Assembly (NCBI GenBank): GCA_023213395.1
Contig: CM041465.1
Coordinates: forward strand, 235,669,741 to 235,733,740
DNA length: 64,000 nt
Direction of reading: 5' to 3'
Source of the DNA: Cycas panzhihuaensis
Taxonomy: Eukaryota; Cycadophyta
The notes under the pieces were generated by a model. The model made no database searches. It was not told where the DNA came from and saw only the letters and a program-made list of their open reading frames with translations. The position numbers and the translations under genes were made by a program. This document shows positions 12,601-22,800 of this stretch, piece by piece (position 1 is the stretch's first letter; the number at the start of each line of letters is the position of its first letter).

Positions 12601-12724
12601 TGAGTTGGATCTTCTACAGTTTTTGATGTTATAGCTGCTTGGCTGACATCTGTACTTCCCACTAAAATGTAAAGATTTCCTTTATTTAAGACTTTTATAA
12701 CAACCAAGGTGCCCTTTGACACCT

Positions 12725-13010
12725 TTAAGACTCTCCATAACCTGTATGCTTAAAATCATCTAAATCTAATTCACTCAAGGAAATCAGATTCATTTTTAAA
12801 TTAGGTACATGTCTAACCTCAGTTAATTTTCTGACTACCCCATCGCACATCTTATTTTTTATGCTACCAATGCCCACTGTCTTACAAAAAACTTCATTTC
12901 CCATAAGCACATCACCACCATCAAGAGGTTGGTATGATGTGAACTAACTCTTATATGGACACATGTAGTGCGAAGCACTTGAATCTAATAACCAGTCATG
13001 GTGATAATAT
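12725..13010 (-). pseudogene. C1 protease region
   Basis: Minus-strand frame reads DWLLDSSASHYMC, where copia retropepsins usually have a D-S/T-G-A motif with H downstream; here glycine is replaced by serine (DSSAS). A tag stop follows shortly after. The continuation LMGNEVFCKTVGIGSIKNKM, then VRHVPNLKMNLISL, matches the usual copia protease-to-integrase stretch. Protease would cleave the Gag-Pol polyprotein. The stop and the lost glycine indicate an inactive domain. Confidence 0.8.
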
Positions 13011-13105
13011 TACAAGCGAATAAGACATCATCATCCATACCTTGATTTGAGTCCACCTGATTCGCCTCCTTGGCAAGATCTTCCTTTTTCTGGAACTCCT
13101 TCATT

Positions 13106-13150
13106 TTATAACAATCATTCTTGAGGTGACCCGTCTTATTACAATGTCAA
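13106..13150 (-). pseudogene. C1 gag zinc knuckle with stop in it
   Basis: The minus-strand frame reads RC, stop, HCNKTGHLKNDC: a CCHC knuckle (C-x2-C-x4-H-x4-C) in which the residue after the first cysteine is a tga stop, most simply a tgg to tga transition. The four metal-binding residues are still present. The knuckle would bind genomic RNA during packaging. Confidence 0.85.
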
Positions 13151-13189
13151 CACCTGAGCTTACTCTTTTTGCTCTTTGACTTGGACCTC

Positions 13190-13813
13190 AATGTATCCCT
13201 GGAGTTATCCTCTCTTAAATGTTCTACCCCTTACTGTCATGGCTTCTGGTGTGGAGGTTTCAAAACTAGATTTTCTCCGCAATTCTTCTATTAGCAAAGC
13301 ACTCACAATAGAATCATAATCCAATACATATGTAGTACTAAAACTAATTGAGGTGACAATATTATCCCAGGATTCGGGTAATGAGTATAACAAGGTAACA
13401 ACTTTATCCTCATCCTTAATTTTAACATCTATACTAGTCAACTGACAAATAAGAGTATTGAAAACATTTAAATGGTCAGCAATTTTTGTACCTTCCCTTA
13501 TCCGTAACGAGTACAGTTACCTCTTCAGGTATATTCGATTCGTTACTGATTTGGTCATATACAGACCTTCCAACCGAGTCCATAATCCAGCTTCTGTCTC
13601 TTCCCCTACGATGTTAAACAAGACTTCATCTGCCAAGCACAATCGTATTGTGCTAAGTGCCTTTTTGTCTAAGTCATCCCAATCATCATCGCCCATCCCT
13701 GCGGGTTTCTTCGATTTACCTGCAAGGGCTTTGTACAAACCCTGGTATATAAAATTATCATGCACTTTTAGCTTCCACAACTCGAAGTTGTTCTTGCCAT
13801 TGAATTTCTCCAC
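13190..13813 (-). pseudogene. C1 gag (copia type), interrupted
   Basis: Reads from MEKFNGKNNFELWKLKVHD at 13813 downwards. The opening FNGKNNFELWK phrase is typical of plant copia Gag (UBN2-type capsid). The frame meets a taa stop near 13517 and then continues in the same frame through QLTSIDVKIKDEDKVV and LLYSLPESWD, also standard copia Gag phrases. A zinc knuckle follows at about 13106-13150. Gag would form the virus-like particle in the cytoplasm. The premature stop makes it non-functional; the rest of the frame is well preserved. Confidence 0.9.
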
Positions 13814-13900
13814 CTCGAACTATGCACCTGCTAGTTTCGTCATTTTGGTGTAGAAAAGCCGACACCTAAACCTTCACAGACTCGATGCAAAACAAAAGTG

Positions 13901-13912
13901 GCCTTGATACCA
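13901..13912 (-). other. C1 primer-binding site, initiator-Met tRNA type
   Basis: Minus-strand reading gives tggtatcaaggc two bases inside the 5' LTR. This matches the start of the usual plant copia primer site complementary to the 3' end of initiator methionine tRNA (tggtatcagagc) except near its end. Confidence 0.85.
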
Positions 13913-13914
13913 CT

Positions 13915-14560
13915 TGTTGAGAATACAAGGTCCCAAACTTTAAACCGCCACAAGATCCGAACTATTTTGCAACTAGTTATAGGAATCGAAACTAAGATTT
14001 AATATGCAAGTTCTAAAATCAGAGATAATACAATAATATCAATATACAAGTTAAACATCACATATGCACCTGATATAACGTGGTAAAACCCTAACAGTAT
14101 GCTAGGAAAACATTCATACAGGAAAGGTATCGATCTTTATTGTTGTAGAATGGAGAAATAGTACATCTCAGTAGCAGAGTGCTCTCAGGAACAACAACCA
14201 GTCGTTGCCCTCATCACAGTACATTACATTATATACAATATAATAAGAAAATCCCTAAAACAGGCTACACGAGAGGGACATCTAAGGCATAAATCTCAGC
14301 TGTAGAATCTAGGGTATTTGTATCGAACGACCCTGATTCTCTTTACAATTTAATATGGTTTACAAGGCTAATTTTTCAGGTCAGGGGCTATCGCCCCCAA
14401 ACCTCCCCTTAGTGGGGGGGCGTTCCATACCCCCTGCATCTCCTAGCCAAGGGGGGCTTCCGCCCCCTTTGGAACCCCTCGAGAAAGATTTGGGGGAGAA
14501 ACCGCGCCAAAAACATACCAAAATTTTAGCCTTAAACGATTGTTGTCACAATATCCAACA
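13915..14560 (-). repeat. C1 5' LTR
   Basis: Right copy, 646 bp, 5' with respect to the element. It aligns end to end with 9234-9880, including the G-rich block (about 14390-14500 on the plus strand as C-runs) and the tgttg/caaca ends. Confidence 0.95.
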
Positions 14561-14565
14561 AAATG

Positions 14566-15400
14566 TTATTCTTTAAAGATACAAGATCTTGAATTGAAAA
14601 TTGGCATTTATCATAATATAGATCACTAACTAAAATGTATTCAATGTATATATTTATTGAATGGAAAGAAACATTGTTACTTTATAAACATTAGGAAAAT
14701 CCTTAGAATTTTTAAAATAACTTTAAAATTTATAATAAAAGAGTGTGTGGAGGGAAAAAGAAAAACCCTAACAACTTTGATCACCTTACCATCTCATACA
14801 TAAATATTGTCTTGAATAAAATCATAGGGTTTGGTTCTATCTTAGCATGGCTTTTATAACACCTCTAAGGGCTATAAATAATTGAGTTAGTTGGGAGTTT
14901 GTCAAATGAAGATCAACATGATTTTATTGTTACATTAACATACCACCTTCATTATGCACCTATATTTACAAATACATTATTTCAAATTTTGATTACTTTA
15001 GTACATGCTTTTCGAGATGGGAAGGCTCTTTATCCTAAAGCCATTCATCTTTCCTTCATCATAACATGGTAGCTAATCATAAAAGAGTCATATCATAACA
15101 ATACAATAAATAGTTTTCATACAAAAATAATTGAACAGTTGATTAATGTAGTAGAGATCGTACCTCTAATCAATTAAGTCTAAATTGTTAATATTTGGAA
15201 AGAGAATTGCCTTAAGTTGTCCCCACTACTAAATCATGATCTCAATAATGCAATGGTATTTTAATGAATTGTGCCAACTTCTTCTTATTAGATTAAAAGA
15301 ATCACCTTGAATTTAATTCTAAAGAGCCAAGCTTTAAATTTGTATTAAGAGTAAACTTTCGTATAAATAATGTTTTAATGACACATGGGCAAGATGCTTA
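14566..15400. other. AT-rich spacer right of C1
   Basis: No coding frame, repeat or RNA gene is recognised. The last 20-30 bp (from about 15395) read into a purine-rich 'aaagtgggggagtgaagggg' that resembles a retrotransposon polypurine tract; see the separate finding. Confidence 0.4.
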
Positions 15401-15482
15401 TGTCTAAAGTTTCTTTTTTTAAAGTGGGGGAGTGAAGGGGCCTAGTGTGGTTTACAAATAAATTTTGGGATTACGTATATTA

Positions 15483-15586
15483 AGTTGTGGGCTAAATGTT
15501 GTCACTTTATGATTAATTTATAATTAATTATGAAAGGCTTAAATGTTGCCACTTTATGATTAATTAATCATCAATTATGAAAGGTT
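15483..15586. repeat. Tandem duplication, about 50 bp unit
   Basis: Two adjacent copies of a segment with 'aaatgttgtcactttatgat' and 'aattatgaaagg', differing at a few bases. Confidence 0.75.
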
Positions 15587-15596
15587 GTTTCTACAA

Positions 15597-15832
15597 GGGT
15601 TAGGAAGAGAAATTTATTTATGTAGGTTGATCCTAAATGAGGGGACATAAGGTTAGCGATTAGGATCAAGAGTCTAGTGTTGAATTTATGTTGTGCATCT
15701 TAGACTTGTTCCTAGAAGAGGTTAGGAAGAGAAACCTATTTATGTGGGTTGATCATAAATGAAGGGGGCATAAGGTTAGTGATTAGGACCAAGAGTCTAG
15801 TGTTGAATTTATATTGTGCATCTTAGAGTTAT
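15597..15832. repeat. Tandem duplication, about 120 bp unit
   Basis: Two adjacent copies starting 'ggttaggaagagaaa' and containing 'gagtctagtgttgaattta' and 'ttgtgcatcttaga'. They differ at about a dozen positions. No coding potential. Confidence 0.8.
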
Positions 15833-17740
15833 ATTTGGGAGTGGGCTCATCCTAAATGATCATGTAGTAAACTAGCCTCATATTTTGTAACCATCTTTAG
15901 ATTATGTTTAGGATAATGGTAATTATGATGGTTTATTGGTGTGTTCTATGTATCTTATGATCATACCAAAGTATGTGTTGTTCTTTAATGCATGTCTATA
16001 TGTTGGTTGTTGTTTCATGGTGCATGTGGTTACATTGGCATGAGTCTTAATATGTGAATCTTGTTACATATGTTCATGACACCTTGAATGATGATCTTAA
16101 TCTGACCGTATGCATGAGATGACACTAGTTAGCTCATGCATGCATGAGTGTTGTTTTCAAACTTGCATGGGAGGGATTCTAAATTAACATGCTTACATTT
16201 GTATAATCGCATAAAAGTAGCCACAAGTACATGAAAAATAATATGTATGTATGTCACATATAAAAGTGGATAATATAACATGCTAAAAATAACTTATAAT
16301 TACAAGCATATAATTTTCTTTATATTCTAAATTTTTAGATGCTAACTAGGATGGTACAAACTATTCTCCGTATCAACAATATATATATATATATATATAG
16401 CAAAGGATGAACTAAAAAGGGTATAACAACTATGATAACCCCTTCTAGAATTAGATCAATGTGTATCAATTATTATCATTTATAACTAGACAAACCATCT
16501 TAAACACATAAATACACTCAAATTAATAAAGCATGAGCTTCCATTGTATTCTACCATAATAAAACCAATTTTGTTGATGGCTAATAATATAACTAATGAC
16601 TTTCAACTCTAGCTAAGATAATAATATTTATGCTCTTAACCGTCTTCAACATTCCAAAGATAATTTTGTATAATAATAATGCATTATACAATAAACATAG
16701 CCTACAATTGCAATATGCATCCCAAAAATAAGCTCTAAACAAACTTTGGAAAGCACTCCATAGATAATAATCATACATAGGTCACCTCTTTGAATATAAA
16801 ATAATATTAAAACAACTTTTTACCTCATTCTTATAAAATGAAATAAGTCAAGAATACTTCTACCTAATATTTAATAGAATAAAAACATAAACAATAAACT
16901 ATGATAAACTTATATAAAAACTTATATAGAAATACGTGAGTTGACAAAATTGCAATCTACCTACAATAAAACCAACTAACCCTCCCCTAAAGGTAAGCCA
17001 AATTCCTAATCTTTGTTTAGCCCCTTTATCCTTTTAGAGGTTAATCCTAATCTTTGTTCAACCCCTTTATGCTTCTAGAGGTTAATTATCTTAGGCTTGA
17101 GGGTAGCATTTGTGTCATCCATACTTCCGTTATGATGTTCAAAAGAACCTTGGGCTCAATGGTGGCATTTGTATCACCCATAACCCCTTGCAATTTCTAA
17201 AAGATCTAGAACAAATATAAATCTAATTCATCTAGTCAGCCTAGTATTGCTTAACGTTTTAAAACTAGTAATTCATTTACCAAACATCACATATCCTCTC
17301 ACTTCAAGGTTGGGCAAAAAATCTACCCAAACAATTACTTGGTGGAAAATAGTCTTCTCGTTATAGAAACTCATGATCTCCTTGAAAAGGCAATTAACAA
17401 TGAAGTTTAATGCTCATGGTCTTCAAGTCACTCTTAAAGAATCTTCTTGATATATATTTGCTCTAGGCCTCTACAATTATGCCCTTTAATCATTTCAATC
17501 ATATGAGGAAAAGGTGTAGCTTAACAAATCTTGAAATCATCCTCATAATTTCACCCCTCAGCTTTTTGAAGCAACATTTTATCAAATTCCAAGTGGGCCA
17601 TGGGGCCAACAATTTAAGATGAGTAATTAGATAACCAACAATGCCATTTAGGAAGAATACACTTTTAAATTCATAATATTATCTTACTTATCACATTACA
17701 AAAGATAGTTTATCAACGTTCCATTTGGGGTCCCGAGGAT
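15833..17740. other. AT-rich spacer with a short AT microsatellite
   Basis: An (at)n run of about 20 bp lies at 16379-16398. Around 16985-17095 a phrase with 'cctaatctttgtt' and 'cccctttat' is repeated twice. The rest shows no convincing gene on either strand. Confidence 0.4.
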
Positions 17741-18420
17741 TATAGACCACTTGAAGCACCAAGCCTAAGGCACTACAAGCCAAATAAGTATTACTTGTTT
17801 ATTGTAGAGCCTCCTATACAAGTCAACCTTTTAAATCATCAAGCCCCAAAAGGACCGCAAACCAACTTGGGCATTGCAAACCATTTGAAATACTAAGACC
17901 CAAAGAACTAGAACACAAATAAGGATTTGCTCTCCCTTACTAGTCCTTTATCATACTAAAGTGTAAACCGCTTGAAGCTCCAAATTGGTCCTTACCATGC
18001 TAGGCGTAAGGAAGTCCTTGCAGACCAAAAGCCACATACCACAACAAACCAACATAGGGGTTACAAACGATTTCAAGCTCCAAGCGCTGAAAACCTTACA
18101 AGACAAATAAGTATTGCTCCCCTATTACTTGGCTTTCTATACCAAGTGTCGAGTATTTGATGCAACAAAGCCTTATAAGGACTACATATGAATGCGAGGA
18201 CTACAAGTCAAAAAGAATATGAACCAATTGAAGAATTGGGCCTCAAAGCCTTGCAGACTGAACAAAAGATTATTTCTCTATCATGTGCATCGTATAGTAA
18301 GTCAAGCATTTGAAGCACTAAGCCTCGAAAGACTACCAACCCGTCCAGGATTCCAGACCATTTGAAACACGAGGCCTCGAAGCCTTAACAAATCAAACAA
18401 CGGTCATCGAACTTTGTATA
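17740..18420. repeat. Highly degenerate tandem array
   Basis: Variants of 'ttgaagcaccaagcct' recur near 17749, 17877, 17969, 18069, 18313 and 18360, often followed by 'aagccttacaagacaaataagtattgctccc'-like sequence in pieces. Spacing is roughly 50-240 bp. It looks like an old satellite or amplified motif block. No reading frame runs through it. Confidence 0.55.
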
Positions 18421-18568
18421 CCAAGTGAAAAACATTGGATAAGGATTCAAATAACACACGACATATCCTTCGGTAGTCTACATTAAAAGACAAAAATTGT
18501 AATGAAATAAGTGTAGCCATTAGCAATAGTAATAATTTATTTTTTACAATCATATCCATATATATATA

Positions 18569-18871
18569 ATGTTTGTTTCAGAGATAAAAGGAAGGATCTT
18601 TTCGCATCTAACGTCTGTTCAAGGATACTCCTCTGGTGCAAATGCTTTGAAGAACAAATGGTCGGCACCAAAGCTTAGAAGGAACCTCCTCAACGGTGTC
18701 TCAATCAGTCAAAACGGTGTCTTATTTATAGCTAAAGCGGTTACTAGCATTGTGGTTCTACAATCCATGGTCTCTTTTATCCACCGTGCTCGTTTTCAAT
18801 TACAAAAGAAAAGTGGTCACATGGTCTCCGTCTCATACTTCGAACGAACGAAAGCTTATGCTACGGGGTAG
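18569..18871 (+). CDS. Uncharacterised 100-codon open frame, doubtful
   Basis: I do not recognise this frame. It begins MFVSEIKGRIFSHL and has a mildly hydrophobic middle (VLFIAKAVTSIVVLQSMVSF, about residues 51-70) that could span a membrane, then a basic C-terminal third. Composition is more balanced than in the surrounding AT-rich DNA and it sits at the left edge of the GC-richer island that holds the SAUR gene. No TATA box or splice sites stand out. It may be a chance frame or the remnant of an exon. Confidence 0.2.
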   Translation: MFVSEIKGRIFSHLTSVQGYSSGANALKNKWSAPKLRRNLLNGVSISQNGVLFIAKAVTSIVVLQSMVSFIHRARFQLQKKSGHMVSVSYFERTKAYATG

Positions 18872-19044
18872 CGAGCGCAGCAAAGGGACTTAGGACTGAT
18901 GATCATTTGGAACACATATCCATGCAACTAGAAAATGTACGAGACCTGAATTTTAACGGGCCCTCCTTCCAAGGCGCTTAAGATTCTTTTCCCTAAACCT
19001 CCCAAATGACCACCCGCTCAACATTCTACAACGCACAGTTTGCT

Positions 19045-19050
19045 TTTATT
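19045..19050 (-). promoter_or_regulatory. Candidate polyadenylation signal for SAUR
   Basis: A minus-strand aataaa about 525 bp past the SAUR stop codon. Position is plausible for a 3' UTR of that length but nothing else confirms it. Confidence 0.3.
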
Positions 19051-19573
19051 AACGAAACGCGCACACATGTTACAGCCGCAGGTTATCCGATGCGGAGAGC
19101 ATTAGCAAATATAAAGCACAGAAAATTAAATTTCAAAGGAACGATTTTCTTCCAAAATTAAAATCATAAGATTGATATTACAAGAACTTCTTCCAGATTC
19201 CTCTACCACAGCCTACGCTCCAACGGACAATACCACAGACAGGCATTACCACAAGCTGTCCATGGGATTCGTTCCGTCAACCACGTTAAGCTGCGGCAGA
19301 GCTTTACTCACACTAAACATTCGCGGTTTAGACTCGGAAAGATTTTCCGTCAAAAACGTCTCAGTCGGCCGTAAACCCGGAATTGGGCGAGAGCCTCACA
19401 ATTCTCCGGAGGACGCCGCACGATGACCCGCTCGTGCAAACGCGGTTTTCCGATCATCGTACTGGCGGTTTCTGGGCTTCGTGGACGGACAAAGAGTATG
19501 CTTCGACAACTACGAATGGCTACCCACACCTATAAACAGGGAACCAAAGGGGATACAAAATTAGGCGGATTTC

Positions 19574-20101
19574 TCAACCATGCAGAAGAGAGGCTCCCTT
19601 GGAACAGCAATGGATCTCCGCTGCTCCGCCTTCCCTTTCCTCGCAATAGACGTTCATCAGCTCGTCCAGACTGAAATCCAGAACCTCCACGTCGTTTCTG
19701 CCCAGCAACCGCAGTACGTGCTCGAAGACGACGGTCTCGCAGGGAATGGTGAGACCACCCTTGTGATCGAATCCGAACTCCTCCTCCGCCTTCTGCAACA
19801 GAGTTCGAAACACGGGGAGACTCAGATAACACGTGGGTATGATAAATCGCCTCCGCTCGCCCCCAACGTACACCGCCAGGTAACCCTCGGGCACGTCCGG
19901 GGGAGGGGAGACTGGGCTTCTGCAGCATTCTTCGTCCGAGTCGTATATCGTCGAGAAAACCGATCGCTGCTTACACGTCGGAGATAAAGCGCAGGAAGCG
20001 ACCGTGCAGACCTTGCGATTGAGAGCCATGGTGTGCCATCTCTTTATCATCTGCCTCAGTCGGACAATCTGCCGGATTCTGTGAATTCTGCCGCCGTTCA
20101 T
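19574..20101 (-). CDS. SAUR-family auxin-responsive protein
   Basis: Intact single-exon gene of 175 codons, the only convincing host gene here. The SAUR (PF02519-type) core spans about residues 66-140: [12 protein letters not shown] (69-80), RRFIIP (84-89), [17 protein letters not shown] (95-111) and GLTIPC (116-121). The N-terminal 65 residues are basic then serine- and cysteine-rich with an acidic DSDEECC patch, and the C-terminus adds a cysteine-containing tail, making it longer than typical small SAURs (about 100 residues). Lack of introns is usual for SAURs. Known members bind and inhibit PP2C.D phosphatases and so promote plasma-membrane proton-pump activity and cell expansion, though longer members vary. 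The ATG at 20101 is the first in frame; later ones at codons 18 and 25 are possible. It lies in GC-richer single-copy-looking DNA. Confidence 0.93.
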   Translation of the reverse strand: MNGGRIHRIRQIVRLRQMIKRWHTMALNRKVCTVASCALSPTCKQRSVFSTIYDSDEECCRSPVSPPPDVPEGYLAVYVGGERRRFIIPTCYLSLPVFRTLLQKAEEEFGFDHKGGLTIPCETVVFEHVLRLLGRNDVEVLDFSLDELMNVYCEEREGGAAEIHCCSKGASLLHG

Positions 20102-20286
20102 CGTCGAGTTTGGGGGTAAAGTGGGGGACGGGGGTATGGCCTGTTCCGCTCTGTAAAAACAGAGATCTGCTATCGCATTGGAATCCCAATAAGCAGAACA
20201 GCGAAAGCCGAATCAGGATTTAGGGCCCGGGAAGGCGCCGGTAAGCGAAAAGAAGGCTCTGGACGAGAGGAAATGGCGGAGGTAGG

Positions 20287-20296
20287 ACGTATTTAT
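20287..20296 (-). promoter_or_regulatory. Candidate TATA box for the SAUR gene
   Basis: Minus-strand ccataaatac lies about 185-195 bp before the SAUR ATG, a reasonable distance for a TATA element plus 5' leader. I saw no canonical tgtctc auxin-response element in the nearest several hundred bases by eye. Confidence 0.35.
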
Positions 20297-20301
20297 GGCC
20301 C

Positions 20302-21300
20302 CAACCCGCTCTCCGGGAGTCCGCAACTGTGTCCATACCCCACCCGGAATGCAATACGCACGTATCTCGTTTCCCTACATACGGTTCGTTATACGGCTCC
20401 GTCTCGTCGTACGCTACTACTAATGATAGTCGAGTAAAAGTAATAATTTCCAAGTGGGTTAAATAGTCCCCAACGCGGTACCTCCGTTCTGGTGACGGTT
20501 GACAAAACATCTAGCGGCTTGGGAACGGCCCCACTTCTGTTCGGCATTAAGAACGTTCCTCGCGCCCTTTTTTTTATTTTACGAAATAAAAAACAATTAG
20601 AAAAGAGGATTTAATGCCGTGGGAGAATGCTGTTTATTAATTGTTAGTATCCCCTTTGATTGCCACCTGGCGAGGATCGGAAGTGGCAGATCTCGCCTAA
20701 CAAGAATTGTACGTGGAGCGGATTGAGAGCTGGAGAATAGACGTCAAGACGTAAAAGTGCATGTGAGGGCACATGCGTGTAGGCGGTCAATTTAGCTGTG
20801 TGGGGTTTATATATCGAATGAAATAAAATTCGGAAAGATTTACCGGACGCTCCGGTTGGAAAAAGAGGCCATGGAGTGGGAGTATGGATAGCAATTGTGG
20901 GGTACCATATGTTTGAGATGTTCGTGAATTCTTCAATTATTTAGAATCCCTTTAGGGACAATTATAGTTATTCCCCTTTGTTGCGGGGAATATTGTTTAT
21001 GTGTGATTAAATTGAAACTACATTTAGTATATTAAGCGGATATAAAAAATTTGCCGCTAAATGGTGGAGAGCTTTAGAATAAGGTGAAGTTAAAAGTGGA
21101 AGATGCTTGTAAAAGAGTAACTCAACTATTTTAGGAGCAAGTCTCAAATTCTTAAATGTCAACAACAATTTTGGAGAAGAGTAGGAGGAATGTCAAATTC
21201 TGTGCCTAATTTATGTTAAAAAATTTGCTTTCATAATATGTTAGAAGAATATATAGGACACGGAAGACAAATACAACTCATTCTCTTTTTATTTTACATT
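20302..21300. other. SAUR upstream region and flank
   Basis: GC-richer, non-repetitive-looking sequence to about 20.9 kb, then AT-rich. Open frames here overlap on opposite strands and show no domain. I treat the first several hundred bases as the probable SAUR promoter and see nothing else that can be supported. Confidence 0.4.
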
Positions 21301-21323
21301 TCTAGTATGCACTCACACACAAA

Positions 21324-21592
21324 TATATGAATCACTTATGAAAAGTATGTGAGCCACCTTGAAGATGTGAGTTATAATCACACAAATTAAGAATGCTCAC
21401 ACTTTAAGTATATTTACTATGAAAACTTTCATAGGAAAGTCATAAAATTAAGAATACCTGCACAAACACACATACATACATATATGAATCACTTATGAAA
21501 AGTATGTGATCCACCTTGAAGATGTGAGCCATAATCACACAAATTAAGAATGCTCACACTTTAAGTATATTCACTATGAAAACTTTCATGAG
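21324..21592. repeat. Direct repeat, 157 bp period, two copies
   Basis: Copies of about 109 bp at 21324-21432 and 21481-21589 both begin 'tatatgaatcacttatgaaa' and end 'tatgaaaactttca'. They differ at only a few positions and are separated by 48 bp. High similarity suggests a recent duplication relative to surrounding repeats. Confidence 0.85.
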
Positions 21593-22219
21593 AATCTTTC
21601 AGGAGAATCTATGCACATTAATTAAGAATGTACAATAATTGAGGGATTACATGGATTAAACATTATTTTTAACATAAAAATGAATCGAGATGAGTTTGTA
21701 ATTCTATTCCTTTAAAAGATTAAAAGAGGAGTTTATTGTTAAATGAAAAACAAAGTGATAAAGACCTTGTTAACATTACCTTGACCAACTAATATCAAGG
21801 CTTTCATGTATTTATAACTAATTTGATTTTAGTTAAAAGGGTGACCCCATTGATATTTCAATAGATATGTAGTTTACTCTTGCATGAGGCACTAGATGTA
21901 TCAAAGTAGATTTTTTAACAACCTTACCTTCTACATATGCACATACATAGGCCAAGAATTTGCTACCCAAATTTTCTATTAAACATTGTTTTACATGTTA
22001 AGTACTAACTACAAACAAAGATGTTGCATATAATTAAACTTTGATTATTTTTCTTTCCAACCTCAAATCCTAAAATATTAGCAGAATTTTTTAAGGATGG
22101 GCAAGAATATGTTATAAATTCCATACCTATCCTTACACATACATACCTATGCAAGATGGGAATTTAATGGCTAAAATTTTCCCATTAAATATTTTGCATG
22201 TCAAGTGCTAATATTTACA

Positions 22220-22800
22220 CACCAATCACCAACAAAAAAAAGTTACCCATCAACTATAAAGTTCACTCTTCTAATATGTATGTCATATCTATTATCAACA
22301 ATAGAAAAGTTACTTGTTAACTATGAAGGTCATATTCCAATATCCATATCATATTTTACATAAGAGCAATTTTAGAATTGGGTGTACAAACTTAAATCAA
22401 GAGAATATATATATAATTATAAAGAATTTTCCTATCAATTATGAGTGACACTCTTCTAATATTCATGTTATATTTTACATAGGAGCTATTCTAAAGCATA
22501 CTTTGCAAACTTACACTAAAAGAAGTTATAGTATAAATACTAGGGAATTTGTTATATTTTGTTAGTTAACTAATATATCATATTTTGTTAGTAAGCCTTG
22601 AATCCTAGAATAACAATGTCACTCCTCTAATGTTCATGTCATATTTTATATAGGAGTAGTTTTGAAACCTACTGTACAAACTACAAGTATAAGAAGTCAT
22701 ATATAAATAAAAGGAAATTTATCATATTTTGCTAGCTAACTAATTTGTCATATTTTTCTAACTAATCTTAAACACTAAAATATGAACATAAATTTAATTC
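22220..22800. repeat. Degenerate tandem repeat of about 115-175 bp
   Basis: Four or so diverged units share 'cactcttctaatattcatgt', 'catattttacataggag' and 'ttgcaaactt' in the same order, with unit starts near 22267, 22330, 22448 and 22617. Two later units also share a block with 'ttgttatattttgttagtta'. No coding frame. Confidence 0.6.

Larger units (their letters stand above)
9229..14565 (-). mobile_element. Ty1/copia LTR retrotransposon C1 with target duplications
   Basis: Structurally complete copia element on the minus strand. Two LTRs of 647 and 646 bp (9234-9880 and 13915-14560) begin with tgttg and end with caaca as read on the plus strand, and are flanked by the 5 bp duplication aaatg at 9229-9233 and 14561-14565. 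Read on the minus strand the order is 5' LTR, primer site, gag, protease, integrase, reverse transcriptase, RNase H, polypurine tract, 3' LTR, which is the copia order (integrase before RT). The coding region has many stops, so it is not autonomous now. By eye the LTRs differ at roughly 9% of positions, mostly by transitions, so insertion is old. C3 at 28298-59368 belongs to the same family. Confidence 0.96.

Noticed and set aside
17280-17560. Weak minus-strand resemblance to a LINE-type DUF4283 stretch
   Set aside because: Only a few scattered residues fit and the frame is broken; not enough to call a LINE.
19172-19987. Several overlapping plus-strand frames over and beside the SAUR gene
   Set aside because: They are antisense or out-of-frame readings of a GC-rich coding region; only the minus-strand frame has a domain.
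20220-20510. 96-codon minus-strand frame upstream of SAUR
   Set aside because: Lies where the SAUR promoter is expected, has no domain, and includes the TATA-like site.
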